Part shown: one piece after another, positions 16,819 to 26,314 of the stretch
Position numbering within the stretch: position 1 is the stretch's first letter
Layout of the letters: every line of letters begins with the position of its first letter
From: Thiothrix caldifontis
GTDB taxonomy: Bacteria; Pseudomonadota; Gammaproteobacteria; Thiotrichales; Thiotrichaceae
Direction: 5' to 3'
Assembly (NCBI RefSeq): GCF_900107695.1
Contig: NZ_FNQP01000021.1
Location: 1 to 56,091 of the forward strand
DNA length: 56,091 nt
The notes under the pieces: model-generated
The model's database searches: none
Told to the model about the DNA's origin: nothing
What the model saw: the letters and a program-made list of their open reading frames with translations, nothing else
Translations under genes and position numbers: made by a program

Positions 16819-18539
16819 CAAGTATTCCTGCGCATCGTGCCAGCATTTTCAGCGGCAGCGCCACCTTGCGACATCGGTTTATCCAAATACGCGGGAGCAT
16901 CCACACCCAGCATTTCATACAACTTGCGTAATTGTTGGCGGAATAACCGCTCAAAATCACGCACGCTATCCGCCGGATTGTAATCACCGAACCACCAGAA
17001 CCAGTCTGAGCCTTCGCAAATCCCTAACTGACGACTAGCCAATTCTTGTTGCTGCTTATCCAATGTACCTGCCGCCATGACCTCATCAAAAGCAACTTTC
17101 GCAGCGGCAAGATAATCCCACCCCCGATTTTTGTCGGTTGAACCTATCCACGTTGAGAATGAACCATAGACCCAACTACCCGCACAAATCGCGGGTAACG
17201 GGCGCGTCGGCAACTGACTGGCTTGCGCAAACGTTACCATCTTAATTTGATCAGAATGGCTGAGGGCAGCGTAGAGCGCATCAAGGAAATACACACCATT
17301 TTTCGGGTAATACTCCCACGCATTTTCACCATCCAAAATGATCGACACGACCTGATTGGATACATTGTGATTGAGAAATACTGCAATATTTTCTAAGTGT
17401 TGCACGAAATCTGCCACCGCATCACGGGCGTGCCAATCGCTGTACTTAAAGCCGATCAAATCCGACAAACCATCGTCACGGAAAAACAAACGTACCTTAC
17501 TATCCGGCTGCTGGTATGGCATAAACAGGCTGCGTTTACTGTGTTCGTCTTCACCGTCGTACCCCGAAAGGCGGCAACTGTTACGCCATACGCCTTCCCC
17601 TGAAGCAGTCCAACGAATCCCTAACGTATCCAGCAACTGCACGGCATCGCTACTGATGCCACCTTCCGACAACCAAACACCCTGTGGCTTCAGTCCGAAA
17701 TAACGTTGGAATACATCAATACCCTGTTGTAAATGCCAGCGGGAACGCGCCTCCCCATCAGGGTAGCTACTGGCTTCAGGCACGGGTGCATCCGGCAAAG
17801 AACAACGCAAATTCTGGAAATTATTCAATAACGGCACAATCGGGTGCATGTAGGGTGTCATGGAAAGTTCCACCTGCCCACGTTCTGCCAATTTGCGGTA
17901 ACGCGGAATTAGCCCACTCAAGCACTCCCGCATGACACTTAACAAATCGTGCCGGTCTGCCGCACTGAACTCACTGCCTTGCTGCATCAAACGCTGGATA
18001 ATCGGCAAGTCTTGTAATGACTGCCCCATCCATGCCAAGTGATACCACGTCAATAAATCCAGAAAATACTGACGGCTCAAATAGGCCAATGAACAGCGAA
18101 AATGTTTACTGCCCACACCCGATTCATCGGTTGCCCCAATCATCTTAAACAGACGTTGGAACGCTGGGTGCGGATGAATCATAGTCGGTGCATGGCAACG
18201 CTGGCACTCCGCAATCAATTCAGCCCGCGCGACTTTATCCAGCGGCACATCTTCGACACCTGCCAGCAAATTGAGCAAGCGATCCTGCATGGGTGTACCC
18301 TCTTGCAGAAAAGCACTTAATTGCTGGGCGTAATCGTCAATTTGCTCCAGCAAGACTGGGGCAAAGTTAACCACACAACGCATCCGGCTCTGTTTTTCCA
18401 GATGTGCCGCCATGTCGCTGTAATCTTTGATGCCATGCAAGTAAACCCACGGCAGACGGTACTCACCATCCAGCCCATTGCGATACCAAGGCTGGTGCAT
18501 GTGCCAGCATAAAACAACATTTAACTGGCCATTCGCCAT
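16818..18539 (-). CDS. Glycoside hydrolase family 57 protein (alpha-amylase/glucanotransferase type)
   Basis: 573 residues of the GH57 class. It starts with LNVVLCWHMHQPWYRN, the family's first conserved region, and has WYHLAWMG (about 165-172), VELSMTPYMHPIVPLL, the presumed nucleophile E292 in GVWLSEGGIS, and the presumed acid/base D403 in SIILDGENAWEYYP. Both catalytic carboxylates are therefore present. GH57 members act on alpha-glucans as amylases, branching enzymes or 4-alpha-glucanotransferases; sequence alone does not decide which. Its place between glgC and malQ ties it to glycogen metabolism. The N-terminus overlaps glgC by 19 bases. Confidence 0.93.
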   Translation of the reverse strand: MANGQLNVVLCWHMHQPWYRNGLDGEYRLPWVYLHGIKDYSDMAAHLEKQSRMRCVVNFAPVLLEQIDDYAQQLSAFLQEGTPMQDRLLNLLAGVEDVPLDKVARAELIAECQRCHAPTMIHPHPAFQRLFKMIGATDESGVGSKHFRCSLAYLSRQYFLDLLTWYHLAWMGQSLQDLPIIQRLMQQGSEFSAADRHDLLSVMRECLSGLIPRYRKLAERGQVELSMTPYMHPIVPLLNNFQNLRCSLPDAPVPEASSYPDGEARSRWHLQQGIDVFQRYFGLKPQGVWLSEGGISSDAVQLLDTLGIRWTASGEGVWRNSCRLSGYDGEDEHSKRSLFMPYQQPDSKVRLFFRDDGLSDLIGFKYSDWHARDAVADFVQHLENIAVFLNHNVSNQVVSIILDGENAWEYYPKNGVYFLDALYAALSHSDQIKMVTFAQASQLPTRPLPAICAGSWVYGSFSTWIGSTDKNRGWDYLAAAKVAFDEVMAAGTLDKQQQELASRQLGICEGSDWFWWFGDYNPADSVRDFERLFRQQLRKLYEMLGVDAPAYLDKPMSQGGAAAENAGTMRRNT

Positions 18540-19849
18540 AACATATCCCTATCGCCTGTACGTAATTTTTGCCCCATCATTTCGGCTGTGACCAGCACAA
18601 TACCTTCGGGGGTGACGTGGAAACGTTTGCGGTCGAGTTCAAGGTCTTCCCCGATAATCGTACCGTCAGGGATCACCGTGCCTTTGTCGATAATGGCTTT
18701 GGTGATCCGGCAATTTTTACCGATGCTGACCTTGGGTAAGATTACGCTGTCTTTGACTGAACTGTAACTTTCAATGGTAGTAGCAAAGAACACCATTGAA
18801 CGTTTCACCCGTGCACCTGACAAAATGCAGCCTGCGGAAATCAGCGAATCAATCGCCTCACCCCGGCGACCGTCGTCATCGAACACAAATTTGGCGGGTG
18901 GGTATTGTGGCTGATATGTCCAAATCGCCCAATCGCGGTCATACAGGTTTAACTCTGGCTCCACCGCGCACAATTCCATATTGGCCTGCCAGTAAGAATG
19001 TACCGTCCCCACATCACGCCAGTAGCCCGGTTCGCCATTATCCTTGCGGAACGGGTAAGCCATTGCCACCGACTTATGAATATTGGATGGAATAATATCC
19101 TTACCGAAATCACGCGAAGACTGCGTTTTTGCGGCGTCTTCGTACAGCACCTTGTAGAGGAAATCGCGTGAAAAAATGTAGATCCCCATCGACGCTAACG
19201 CCATACCCGGCTTGCCAGCGATTTCTTCAGGATGAGCTGGCTTCTCGGTGAATTTAGTGATCCGCAAGCCCTCATCGACCGACATCACCCCAAAACCTTT
19301 CGCTTCTTCCACCGGTACTTCAATACAACCCACCGTGAAATCTGCGCCAGAATTGACGTGGTGCACCAACATTTTGGAATAATCCATCGTATAAATATGA
19401 TCGCCACCCAACACCAGCACGTAATCAGGGTCGTGGCGTTGCACAATGTCGATATTCTGGAACAAGGCATCTGCCGTACCCTGATACCATTCTTTTTTGC
19501 TGGTACGTTGCTGTGCGGGCAGAATTTCCACGAACTCACCGATTTCTGCCCGCATAAAACCCCAGGCACGTTGTAAGTGGCGGATCATGGAGTGCGATTT
19601 GTATTGCGTCAGCACCCCGACCCGTCGAATGCCCGAATTCACACAATTGGACAAGGCAAAGTCGATAATGCGGTATTTACCACCGAAAGGTACAGCCGGT
19701 TTCGCCCGCCACATGGTCAGGTCTTTCAAGCGCGAACCTTCGCCGCCCGCCAACACCAACGCTAAGGTTTTACGGGTCAGTTCCGTGACCATCTTCGGCT
19801 CGGTGTAATATCGGTACAACTTCGCCTGTTGATTTTTATCCAGTGTCAT
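18521..19849 (-). CDS. glgC: Glucose-1-phosphate adenylyltransferase (ADP-glucose pyrophosphorylase)
   Basis: Makes ADP-glucose from glucose 1-phosphate and ATP, the committed and usually allosterically controlled step of bacterial glycogen synthesis. 442 residues. The N-terminal nucleotidyltransferase domain has LVLAGGEGSRLKDLTMWRAK, YRIIDFALSNCVNSGIRR, YQGTADALFQNI, VLGGDHIYTMDYSKM and FTEKPAHP. The C-terminal left-handed beta-helix region contains ISAGCILSGARVKRSM. The ATG overlaps the glk stop (ATGA). The N-terminus carries about 20 extra residues relative to E. coli. Confidence 0.97.
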   Translation of the reverse strand: MTLDKNQQAKLYRYYTEPKMVTELTRKTLALVLAGGEGSRLKDLTMWRAKPAVPFGGKYRIIDFALSNCVNSGIRRVGVLTQYKSHSMIRHLQRAWGFMRAEIGEFVEILPAQQRTSKKEWYQGTADALFQNIDIVQRHDPDYVLVLGGDHIYTMDYSKMLVHHVNSGADFTVGCIEVPVEEAKGFGVMSVDEGLRITKFTEKPAHPEEIAGKPGMALASMGIYIFSRDFLYKVLYEDAAKTQSSRDFGKDIIPSNIHKSVAMAYPFRKDNGEPGYWRDVGTVHSYWQANMELCAVEPELNLYDRDWAIWTYQPQYPPAKFVFDDDGRRGEAIDSLISAGCILSGARVKRSMVFFATTIESYSSVKDSVILPKVSIGKNCRITKAIIDKGTVIPDGTIIGEDLELDRKRFHVTPEGIVLVTAEMMGQKLRTGDRDMLWRMAS

Positions 19850-20835
19850 GATGTCTTCCTATGGTGCAGTGCGACCGCCAGTGCCCCTTGCAAGCCGAGC
19901 CGCGTATTGGTAATCAAGTAAATAGGCATTTGCTGAACCAAGCCAGCCATTCTGCCTTTGTCAAAACAAGCATCCAAAAAACGTTGACTGGTTAACCACG
20001 GCTGGATTCGGGCGGAAATGCCTCCACAAAGGTATAAACCGCCACGTGGTTGGTAGAGCAGCGCCACATTGCCTACCCAGTTAGCATAAATATCCGTAAA
20101 CAACTCCATTGCGGCGATGGCAATCGGGTCACCCGCCTGTGCAGCACTATTGACTGCCGCACCACCACGTTCACGCAATGCACCCGGCAATGTTCCTGTC
20201 ATGTCTTGCAAACAGAACTGGTACACCTGATTCACCCCAGGCCCGGAAAGTACCCGTTCCCACGAAACATGGCTGAATCGTTGCCGCATAAAGGTCAGCA
20301 AACGTTCTTGCTGAGCATTCGCCGGGGCAAAATCAGTATGTCCCCCCTCAGTCGCGAAGCTCTGGTAATGACCCCACGCATCAGCTTGCATCCATGCCAA
20401 GCCTAAACCTGTACCCGCACCAGTGATAACACGCACCCCAGATGCTTGCCGAGTTGCTGCTCCCGCATTCAGTACCACATAGTCATCAACCGTTAACCTA
20501 GCAACACCCGCAGCAGCCGCTTGGAAATCATTGATAAACAGAAGCTGCGGCGTATTTAACAAGGTTTGCAGAGCTGATTGCTCCAACGTCCAGTCCAAAT
20601 TGGTAAGACGAATCGGCTGACCAGCTTGCACCGGCCCCGGTAAAGCCAAGCACACACTATCCGGCACTACGCTCTGCTGCGCATCCGTGAGGAATTGTGC
20701 TAACAATGCCTCCGCACTGGCAAAGTCACTGCTGGCATATACATGCTCAAAACACACACTTAAGACTTGCGCGTCGACTTGTACCCATGCCAACCAACTT
20801 TTAGTACCACCAATATCACCCGCAATTATATTCAT
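19846..20835 (-). CDS. glk: Glucokinase
   Basis: ATP-dependent phosphorylation of glucose to glucose 6-phosphate, proteobacterial Glk family rather than ROK. About 329 residues. It begins with the phosphate-binding IIAGDIGGTKSWLAW, followed by LFINDFQAAAAGV, VITGAGTGLGLAWM, FATEGGHTDFAPANAQQ and VSWERVLSGPGVNQVY, all matching the E. coli Glk pattern. The ATG at 20835 follows CAGGG; a second ATG one codon upstream exists. It heads the tightly coupled glgC-GH57-malQ-glgB-glgA-glgP block and follows pgi after a 116-base gap that may hold a promoter or be read through. Confidence 0.94.
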   Translation of the reverse strand: MNIIAGDIGGTKSWLAWVQVDAQVLSVCFEHVYASSDFASAEALLAQFLTDAQQSVVPDSVCLALPGPVQAGQPIRLTNLDWTLEQSALQTLLNTPQLLFINDFQAAAAGVARLTVDDYVVLNAGAATRQASGVRVITGAGTGLGLAWMQADAWGHYQSFATEGGHTDFAPANAQQERLLTFMRQRFSHVSWERVLSGPGVNQVYQFCLQDMTGTLPGALRERGGAAVNSAAQAGDPIAIAAMELFTDIYANWVGNVALLYQPRGGLYLCGGISARIQPWLTSQRFLDACFDKGRMAGLVQQMPIYLITNTRLGLQGALAVALHHRKTS

Positions 20836-20951
20836 CAACGACCCTGTGGTTATATGTCCGTTTTTGGGTTATGGCTTGTTATGCCTTAATACTAGCAGCC
20901 CTGAATAATAGATACTCTGCTGCATATCAAGATAGTTAAGCTTACTAGTGC

Positions 20952-22625
20952 TTATCCCTGCGTTTGCTCCTGTTGAGCACGTTGCTGACGGTAATAGTTA
21001 ATTAAGCCATTGGTGGAAGCATCATGCGTGGTAATTGTTTCCGCTGCATTCAATTCGGGTTGAATGCATTTTGCCAATTGCTTGCCTAACTCAACACCCC
21101 ACTGGTCATAGGAATTCAAGTTCCAGATGATGCCTTGCACAAAGATCTTGTGTTCGTATAACGCAATCAACAGGCCTAAACTATGCGGGGTGAGCGCCTT
21201 CAGCAATAAAGCATTACTAGGGTGATTGCCAGCAAATACTTTAGGTGCGTGAGGTGGGGCAACACCGCTGTCACGGGTTTCCTCCAAGGTACGCCCACGC
21301 ATCAAAGCTTCAGTTTGTGCCAAGAAGTTTGCCATGAGAATGTCATGCTGCTCATGCAAGCCGGTGGGGGGGGTCACGGAGATAATAAAATCTGCCGGAA
21401 TCAAGCGGGTTCCTTGGTGAATCAGTTGGTAGAACGCATGTTGCCCATTGATGCCGCTCGTACCCCAGATAATCGGGCCGGTGGCATAATCAACATTGCA
21501 CCCGTTACGGTCAACTGACTTACCATTGCTTTCCATATCAGCCTGTTGCAAGTACAGCGGCAGGCTGCGCAAGTAATGGTCATAAGGCAATACCGCTTGT
21601 GATTCTGCCCCAAAGAAATTGCTGTACCACACGCCCAATAGCGCGAGAATCACCGGCATATTGCGCTCAAACGGTGCTTCTCTGAAATGCTGATCCATCG
21701 TATGTGCACCGCCGAGCAATGCTGTGAAGTTGTCTGCCCCCACTGCCAACACAATCGAAAGCCCGATCGCTGACCACAGGGAATAGCGCCCGCCGACCCA
21801 ATCCCAGAAGCCGAACATATTGTCAGGGTCAATTCCAAATCCAATGACCGCCTCCCGGTTGGTGGAAACTGCCACGAAATGCTTGGCAATGTGCGTGTCA
21901 TCTTCGGCGTGTTGCAAAAACCAGTGCCGTGCGTGATGCGCATTGGTCATGGTTTCTTGCGTGGTGAAGGTTTTGGAGGCGACGATGAACAGTGTGGTTT
22001 CAGGGTCAAGGCTTTCGAGTTTTTCGACAATGTGCGCACCATCAACATTGGACACGTAATGCATCTGCAAACGCGGGTGGCGATAGGCTTTCAGGGCTTG
22101 ATACACCATGTGGGGGCCGAGATCAGAACCACCGATACCAACATTCACCACATCCACAATCGGCTTGCCGGTGTAACCTGTCCAGGTACCGCTACGTACC
22201 CGTTCGGCGAATGCGCTCATCTGTTCGATGACGGCATTCACCGCAGGCATGACGTTTTCGCCATCCACCATCACCGGGGTATTGCTACGGTTGCGTAAAG
22301 CAGTATGCAGCACCGCACGCTGTTCGGTGTTATTAATTTTTTCACCCTGGAACATACGTTCCCGCCAACCTGCCACATCAGCCGTTTCAGCCAGTTGGAT
22401 CAGCAGTTGCAGGGTTTCCTTGGTAATACGGTTTTTGGAATAGTCGAGCAAGAGATCGTCGACTTGCAGGGAAAAGTGCTCGAAACGCTGGGGCTCAGCG
22501 GCAAACAATTCACGTAAATGCACATCGCAAAGTGTCTGGTAATGGTGTTGTAAGGCTTTATGGATAGGTTGATGCAATGCTGGTAACTGGTCAGCATTGG
22601 ATGGGGTTTCCGTGGTGATTGGCAT
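20952..22625 (-). CDS. pgi: Glucose-6-phosphate isomerase
   Basis: Interconverts glucose 6-phosphate and fructose 6-phosphate. About 557 residues. Signatures are [68 protein letters not shown] and the C-terminal [20 protein letters not shown] (lysine and histidine of the active site). The start at 22625 is fixed by a strong AAGGAG five bases upstream; upstream in-frame residues up to 22667 are not needed. It is the first gene of the hexose/glycogen cluster, feeding glk and glgC substrates toward or from glycolysis. Confidence 0.97.
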   Translation of the reverse strand: MPITTETPSNADQLPALHQPIHKALQHHYQTLCDVHLRELFAAEPQRFEHFSLQVDDLLLDYSKNRITKETLQLLIQLAETADVAGWRERMFQGEKINNTEQRAVLHTALRNRSNTPVMVDGENVMPAVNAVIEQMSAFAERVRSGTWTGYTGKPIVDVVNVGIGGSDLGPHMVYQALKAYRHPRLQMHYVSNVDGAHIVEKLESLDPETTLFIVASKTFTTQETMTNAHHARHWFLQHAEDDTHIAKHFVAVSTNREAVIGFGIDPDNMFGFWDWVGGRYSLWSAIGLSIVLAVGADNFTALLGGAHTMDQHFREAPFERNMPVILALLGVWYSNFFGAESQAVLPYDHYLRSLPLYLQQADMESNGKSVDRNGCNVDYATGPIIWGTSGINGQHAFYQLIHQGTRLIPADFIISVTPPTGLHEQHDILMANFLAQTEALMRGRTLEETRDSGVAPPHAPKVFAGNHPSNALLLKALTPHSLGLLIALYEHKIFVQGIIWNLNSYDQWGVELGKQLAKCIQPELNAAETITTHDASTNGLINYYRQQRAQQEQTQG

Positions 22626-22794
22626 GAATTCTCCTTGTTCGCATGACCGGCAGTTATTGTTATGCAAATTCTATGCCGGAAAACCGCTAACTCGCCATGA
22701 TTTAGCGCATGTTTATTGTTATAAAGCTTACAAGATTTTCCGCTAATCTAGGTGAACACGCAATGAAATTTTGCCCCAATTCAGTGCGTACTGA

Positions 22795-23307
22795 CTAACA
22801 ATTAGTCTGACCTGCCGGAATTTTGCAGGAGGAGATTCGACCAGTATTGAGAGCAATCGTGACTTCATAGCGATTCACCCCTGCCAGTGCTAACGTAAAC
22901 GTACCTGAATGTTTGACTTTTCCCATTGACGTATAACTCACTTGTTGCGGTGTATCTATGTTATTGGTGATCGTCACGCCGTTAGTATCGGGAGCAACAT
23001 CCAACAAAATCTCCCCAGTCGCTTCAACCAACACCAGCCAACCCTGATTAAACCCATCCGATGGCGTGGTGGAACAACCCGAACCGTCTGCCTCGCGCAC
23101 ACACAGATTGACAGTCTGATTACGTTTCACGGCTTCGGAACGTGCGTAATTCAATGCAGAAACCAGTTGGTTGTTGAGGGCAGTCAGGCGGTTACTCTCC
23201 ATCATTTCACGTAGCGAAGGCGCAGCAGAGGCTATCAGTATGGCTGCAATGGTGACTGTGACGATGAGTTCAATGAGCGTCATGCCGCTCTGTGGGCGCT
23301 TATTCAT
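22795..23307 (-). CDS. GspH/FimT-type pseudopilin
   Basis: A 170-residue type IV pilin-like minor protein. After the short leader MNKRPQSG comes the prepilin peptidase site G-MTLIELIVTVTIAAILIAS with Glu at +5, then the hydrophobic alpha-1 helix, SNRLTALNNQLVSALNYARSEAVKRN typical of FimT/GspH, and a beta-rich C-terminus with two closing cysteines (SSCKIPAGQTNC). AAGGGA lies 8 bases before the ATG at 23307. No other pilus or type II secretion gene is adjacent. In related bacteria lone FimT proteins bind DNA during transformation, which is only an analogy here. Confidence 0.88.
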   Translation of the reverse strand: MNKRPQSGMTLIELIVTVTIAAILIASAAPSLREMMESNRLTALNNQLVSALNYARSEAVKRNQTVNLCVREADGSGCSTTPSDGFNQGWLVLVEATGEILLDVAPDTNGVTITNNIDTPQQVSYTSMGKVKHSGTFTLALAGVNRYEVTIALNTGRISSCKIPAGQTNC

Positions 23308-23475
23308 GAAAGATTCCCTTAGCTGTGTTTTATTGTTGGGATTCAGGGAAGAAAAGGCGTCCATGCCATGCACGTACTTCCTTGTGGCAAGCAGTATACC
23401 GAATCAGCCATTCATCAGCGGTGGCTGTAGGATGAACGGCTATCCATAGCAGATTAACCGCGTTACTAACCCGCG

Positions 23476-24927
23476 TTACTTGCGCCAAAACGCCGGAGTT
23501 AAAATGACCAACATGGTGAATAATTCCAAGCGCCCCATCAACATAGCCAGACACAGCCACCATTTAGAGAAATCATCGAGGCTCTTGAACGTACCGGCAA
23601 CTTCCCCAAGCCCCGGCCCCAAGTTATTCAAGGTAGCGGCTACCGCAGAAAATGCAGTGATCTGCTCATGCCCTTGTGCCATCAGCACCAGCATGAACAC
23701 CACAAATACCGCAATGTACACCGAGAAAAACCCCCACACCGCCTGCATCACATTTTCAGGCAACGGGTTACGGTTGATTTTGATGCTGATGCGTGCATTG
23801 GGGTGAATCAAACGATTGACCTCACGAATCCCCTGTTTCACCAGCAACAAGAAACGAATGACCTTCATGCCCCCGGCAGTAGAAGCCGCACACCCCCCAA
23901 TAAAACTGGCAAATAGCAGCAACACCGGCAAAAAACCCGGCCACTCACTGTAACCTGTGGTAGTAAAACCGGCTGTCGTACCAATGGATACCACGTGAAA
24001 CAAGGAATGCCGCAATGACTGCAAAAAACTGTCATACGTGGCGTTGTAATACAAATAAACGGTACTCACCACCGCTAACCCAGCCATCAGGCCAACATAC
24101 GCACGGAACTCAGAATCACGCACATATCCCATCACACTAGCACTACGCCAAGCAATAAAGTGTAAACCAAAATGCACCCCTGACAGCAGCATAAAAACCA
24201 CCGCAACGGCTTCAATCGCACTATTATCGAAATGCCCAAGGCTGGAATCGTGGGTTGAAAACCCGCCAATAGCCACCGTGCTAAAACTATGGGAAACCGC
24301 ATCGAACCACTCCATGCCCGCGACGCGATAAGCCATTGCACATAAAATAGTCAAAACCAAATAAATATACCACAACAACTTAGCGGTTTCGGTAATCCGT
24401 GGCGTAAGCTTAGCATCCTTCATTGGACCTGGCGTTTCGGCACGGTAAAGTTGCATTCCCCCAACACCCAGAATAGGCAAAATAGCAACCGCTAGCACAA
24501 TAATGCCCATCCCCCCCAACCATTGCAGCTCTTGGCGGTAAAACAGTATGGAACGCGGCAAACTATCCAAACCGATAATGACGGTAGCCCCCGTAGTGGT
24601 TAACCCAGACATGGATTCAAATACCGCATCGGTCACGGACAAGTCCACCGCTTCGGATAAGATCAACGGTAGCGAACCCGACAGCCCCAATACCACCCAA
24701 AACAACACCACAATCAAAAAACCATCCCGCGAGCGCAGTTCTGCACGTTCCCGATACACTGGTAACCAAAGCAATAGCCCACCGATAAGCAGCAAAGCAA
24801 AACTTTTCCCAAATGGCAGAATGTCAGGGTCATCCATAGTCCAACCGATAACAATAGGGGGCAACATCGTCAAACTGAACACCATCAGCAGCAACCCCAA
24901 TACCCGTTGTATGACTTTATATTGCAT
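23476..24927 (-). CDS. trkH: Trk system potassium uptake protein TrkH
   Basis: Membrane subunit of the Trk K+ uptake system, 483 residues with about ten hydrophobic helices. The four pore loops are visible: MSGLTTTGATVI, STVAIGGFSTHDSS, VSIGTTAGFTTTGY and ATLNNLGPGLGEV, the expected glycine-containing selectivity filters. FIGGCAASTAGGMKVIRFLLL is the conserved region before the last pore module. It starts 4 bases after the trkA stop, so both subunits come from one transcript. Confidence 0.96.
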   Translation of the reverse strand: MQYKVIQRVLGLLLMVFSLTMLPPIVIGWTMDDPDILPFGKSFALLLIGGLLLWLPVYRERAELRSRDGFLIVVLFWVVLGLSGSLPLILSEAVDLSVTDAVFESMSGLTTTGATVIIGLDSLPRSILFYRQELQWLGGMGIIVLAVAILPILGVGGMQLYRAETPGPMKDAKLTPRITETAKLLWYIYLVLTILCAMAYRVAGMEWFDAVSHSFSTVAIGGFSTHDSSLGHFDNSAIEAVAVVFMLLSGVHFGLHFIAWRSASVMGYVRDSEFRAYVGLMAGLAVVSTVYLYYNATYDSFLQSLRHSLFHVVSIGTTAGFTTTGYSEWPGFLPVLLLFASFIGGCAASTAGGMKVIRFLLLVKQGIREVNRLIHPNARISIKINRNPLPENVMQAVWGFFSVYIAVFVVFMLVLMAQGHEQITAFSAVAATLNNLGPGLGEVAGTFKSLDDFSKWWLCLAMLMGRLELFTMLVILTPAFWRK

Positions 24928-24931
24928 AGAC

Positions 24932-26305
24932 TTAGAAGAAATGGATACCGACTTGGAACAGTTTTTCTACGGCTGGCACGTAACGTTTGTCGGTCACGAG
25001 CATGATAATATGATCGTTTTCTTGCACAAGAAGATCAGCGGCAGCCATCAAAATAGTCTCTTGCCGAACCAATGCACCGATCGTGGTACTAGGCGGTAAC
25101 TTGATTTCATCCAAACGTCTACCCACCACCCGTGAGGTTTTGTAATTGCCATGCACCACGACTTCAATAGCCTCTGCTGAGCCACGCCGTAAGGCATGTA
25201 CTGCCACAATATCGCCCCGGCGGATATGCGTGAGTAATGCGCCTATCGTGACTTGCTGGGGAGAAATTGCCAAGTCGATGCTGCTTTCCACCAAATCGAT
25301 ATAACTAGGGCGATTAATGAGGCACATTACTCGGCGTGCACCTAAGCGCTTTGCCAGCATGGAAGAAAGAATATTCGCCTCATCGTCGTTGGTAATCGCC
25401 ACAAACACATCAGTATTATCAATGTTTTCCTCTGCGAGCAGGCTTTCATCAGCAGCATCACCTTCCAACACAATGGTCTTATCAAGGCGTTCAGCAAGTT
25501 TGGCAGCACGGTCGTTATTCTTCTCAATGATTTTGACGTGATAGCGGGATTCTTCCAGCAAACGGGCAAGGCGATTGCCAATATTACCCCCGCCCGCCAG
25601 CATAATGCGCTTATAGGGTTTATCGAGTTTGCGCAATTCGCTAATAATGGCACGAATATGCTTGGGACTGGCGATGAAAAAAATCTCATCATTAACCTCT
25701 ACCACCGTCTCTTCTTTGGGGACAATGGGCTTACCTTTTCGAAAAATAGCCGCTACCCGCGCTTCCACACCTGGCATATGTTCACGCATCGCCTTCAAGG
25801 GGGAACCAATCAGCGGGCCATCGTGCAAGGCTTTGACCCCAACCATTTGCACCTTACCGTTCGCAAAGCTAATGACTTGCAAAGAACCGGGGTGGGAAAT
25901 CAAGTTAAAAATATGTTCTGTGACCAATTGTTCGGGGCTAATCAGTACATCAATAGGAACTGCCGTATCATTGAATAATTCCGGTCTATCCAAATAATGG
26001 GAAGAGCGAATACGCGCAATCTTGGTTGGAGTATGGTACAGCGTATGGGCAATCTGGCAGGCCATCATATTGATTTCATCACTATTAGTCACCGCAACCA
26101 ACATATCGGCATCTTCGATCCCCGCCCGTTCCAACACCCGTGGGTAAGACGCTTGCCCGACTTCGACGCGCACATCCAGTTTTTCGCGTAAATCACGCAA
26201 TGCCGTCGCATTGGTATCCACAATGGTGACATCGTTATCTTCGTGCACTAATGATGCAGCAACGGAATGACCCACTTGCCCCGCACCGAGAATCAGGATT
26301 TTCAT
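24932..26305 (-). CDS. trkA: Trk potassium transporter regulatory subunit TrkA
   Basis: Cytoplasmic NAD(H)/ATP-binding regulator that gates TrkH. 457 residues with two RCK units: [20 protein letters not shown] and [18 protein letters not shown] in the first, [19 protein letters not shown] and [15 protein letters not shown] in the second, each followed by an RCK-C domain. The ATG at 26305 lies 9 bases after the stop of the response regulator gene. In many gammaproteobacteria trkA follows fmt-rsmB directly; here a two-component pair is inserted. Confidence 0.97.
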   Translation of the reverse strand: MKILILGAGQVGHSVAASLVHEDNDVTIVDTNATALRDLREKLDVRVEVGQASYPRVLERAGIEDADMLVAVTNSDEINMMACQIAHTLYHTPTKIARIRSSHYLDRPELFNDTAVPIDVLISPEQLVTEHIFNLISHPGSLQVISFANGKVQMVGVKALHDGPLIGSPLKAMREHMPGVEARVAAIFRKGKPIVPKEETVVEVNDEIFFIASPKHIRAIISELRKLDKPYKRIMLAGGGNIGNRLARLLEESRYHVKIIEKNNDRAAKLAERLDKTIVLEGDAADESLLAEENIDNTDVFVAITNDDEANILSSMLAKRLGARRVMCLINRPSYIDLVESSIDLAISPQQVTIGALLTHIRRGDIVAVHALRRGSAEAIEVVVHGNYKTSRVVGRRLDEIKLPPSTTIGALVRQETILMAAADLLVQENDHIIMLVTDKRYVPAVEKLFQVGIHFF

Positions 26306-26314
26306 AGAGTACGC

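Noticed and set aside
20836-20951. Sigma-70 promoter in the pgi-glk gap
   Set aside because: TTGATA and TATTAT occur on the minus strand but with a 14-base spacer, too short for a confident call.
23374-23475. Search for a tRNA or small RNA gene between the pseudopilin gene and trkH
   Set aside because: No cloverleaf or clear terminator could be drawn; the gap is too short for most RNA genes.
23987-24002. GATACCACGTGAAACA in trkH as a further parS site
   Set aside because: It matches only one half-site; three mismatches in the other half make chance likely.
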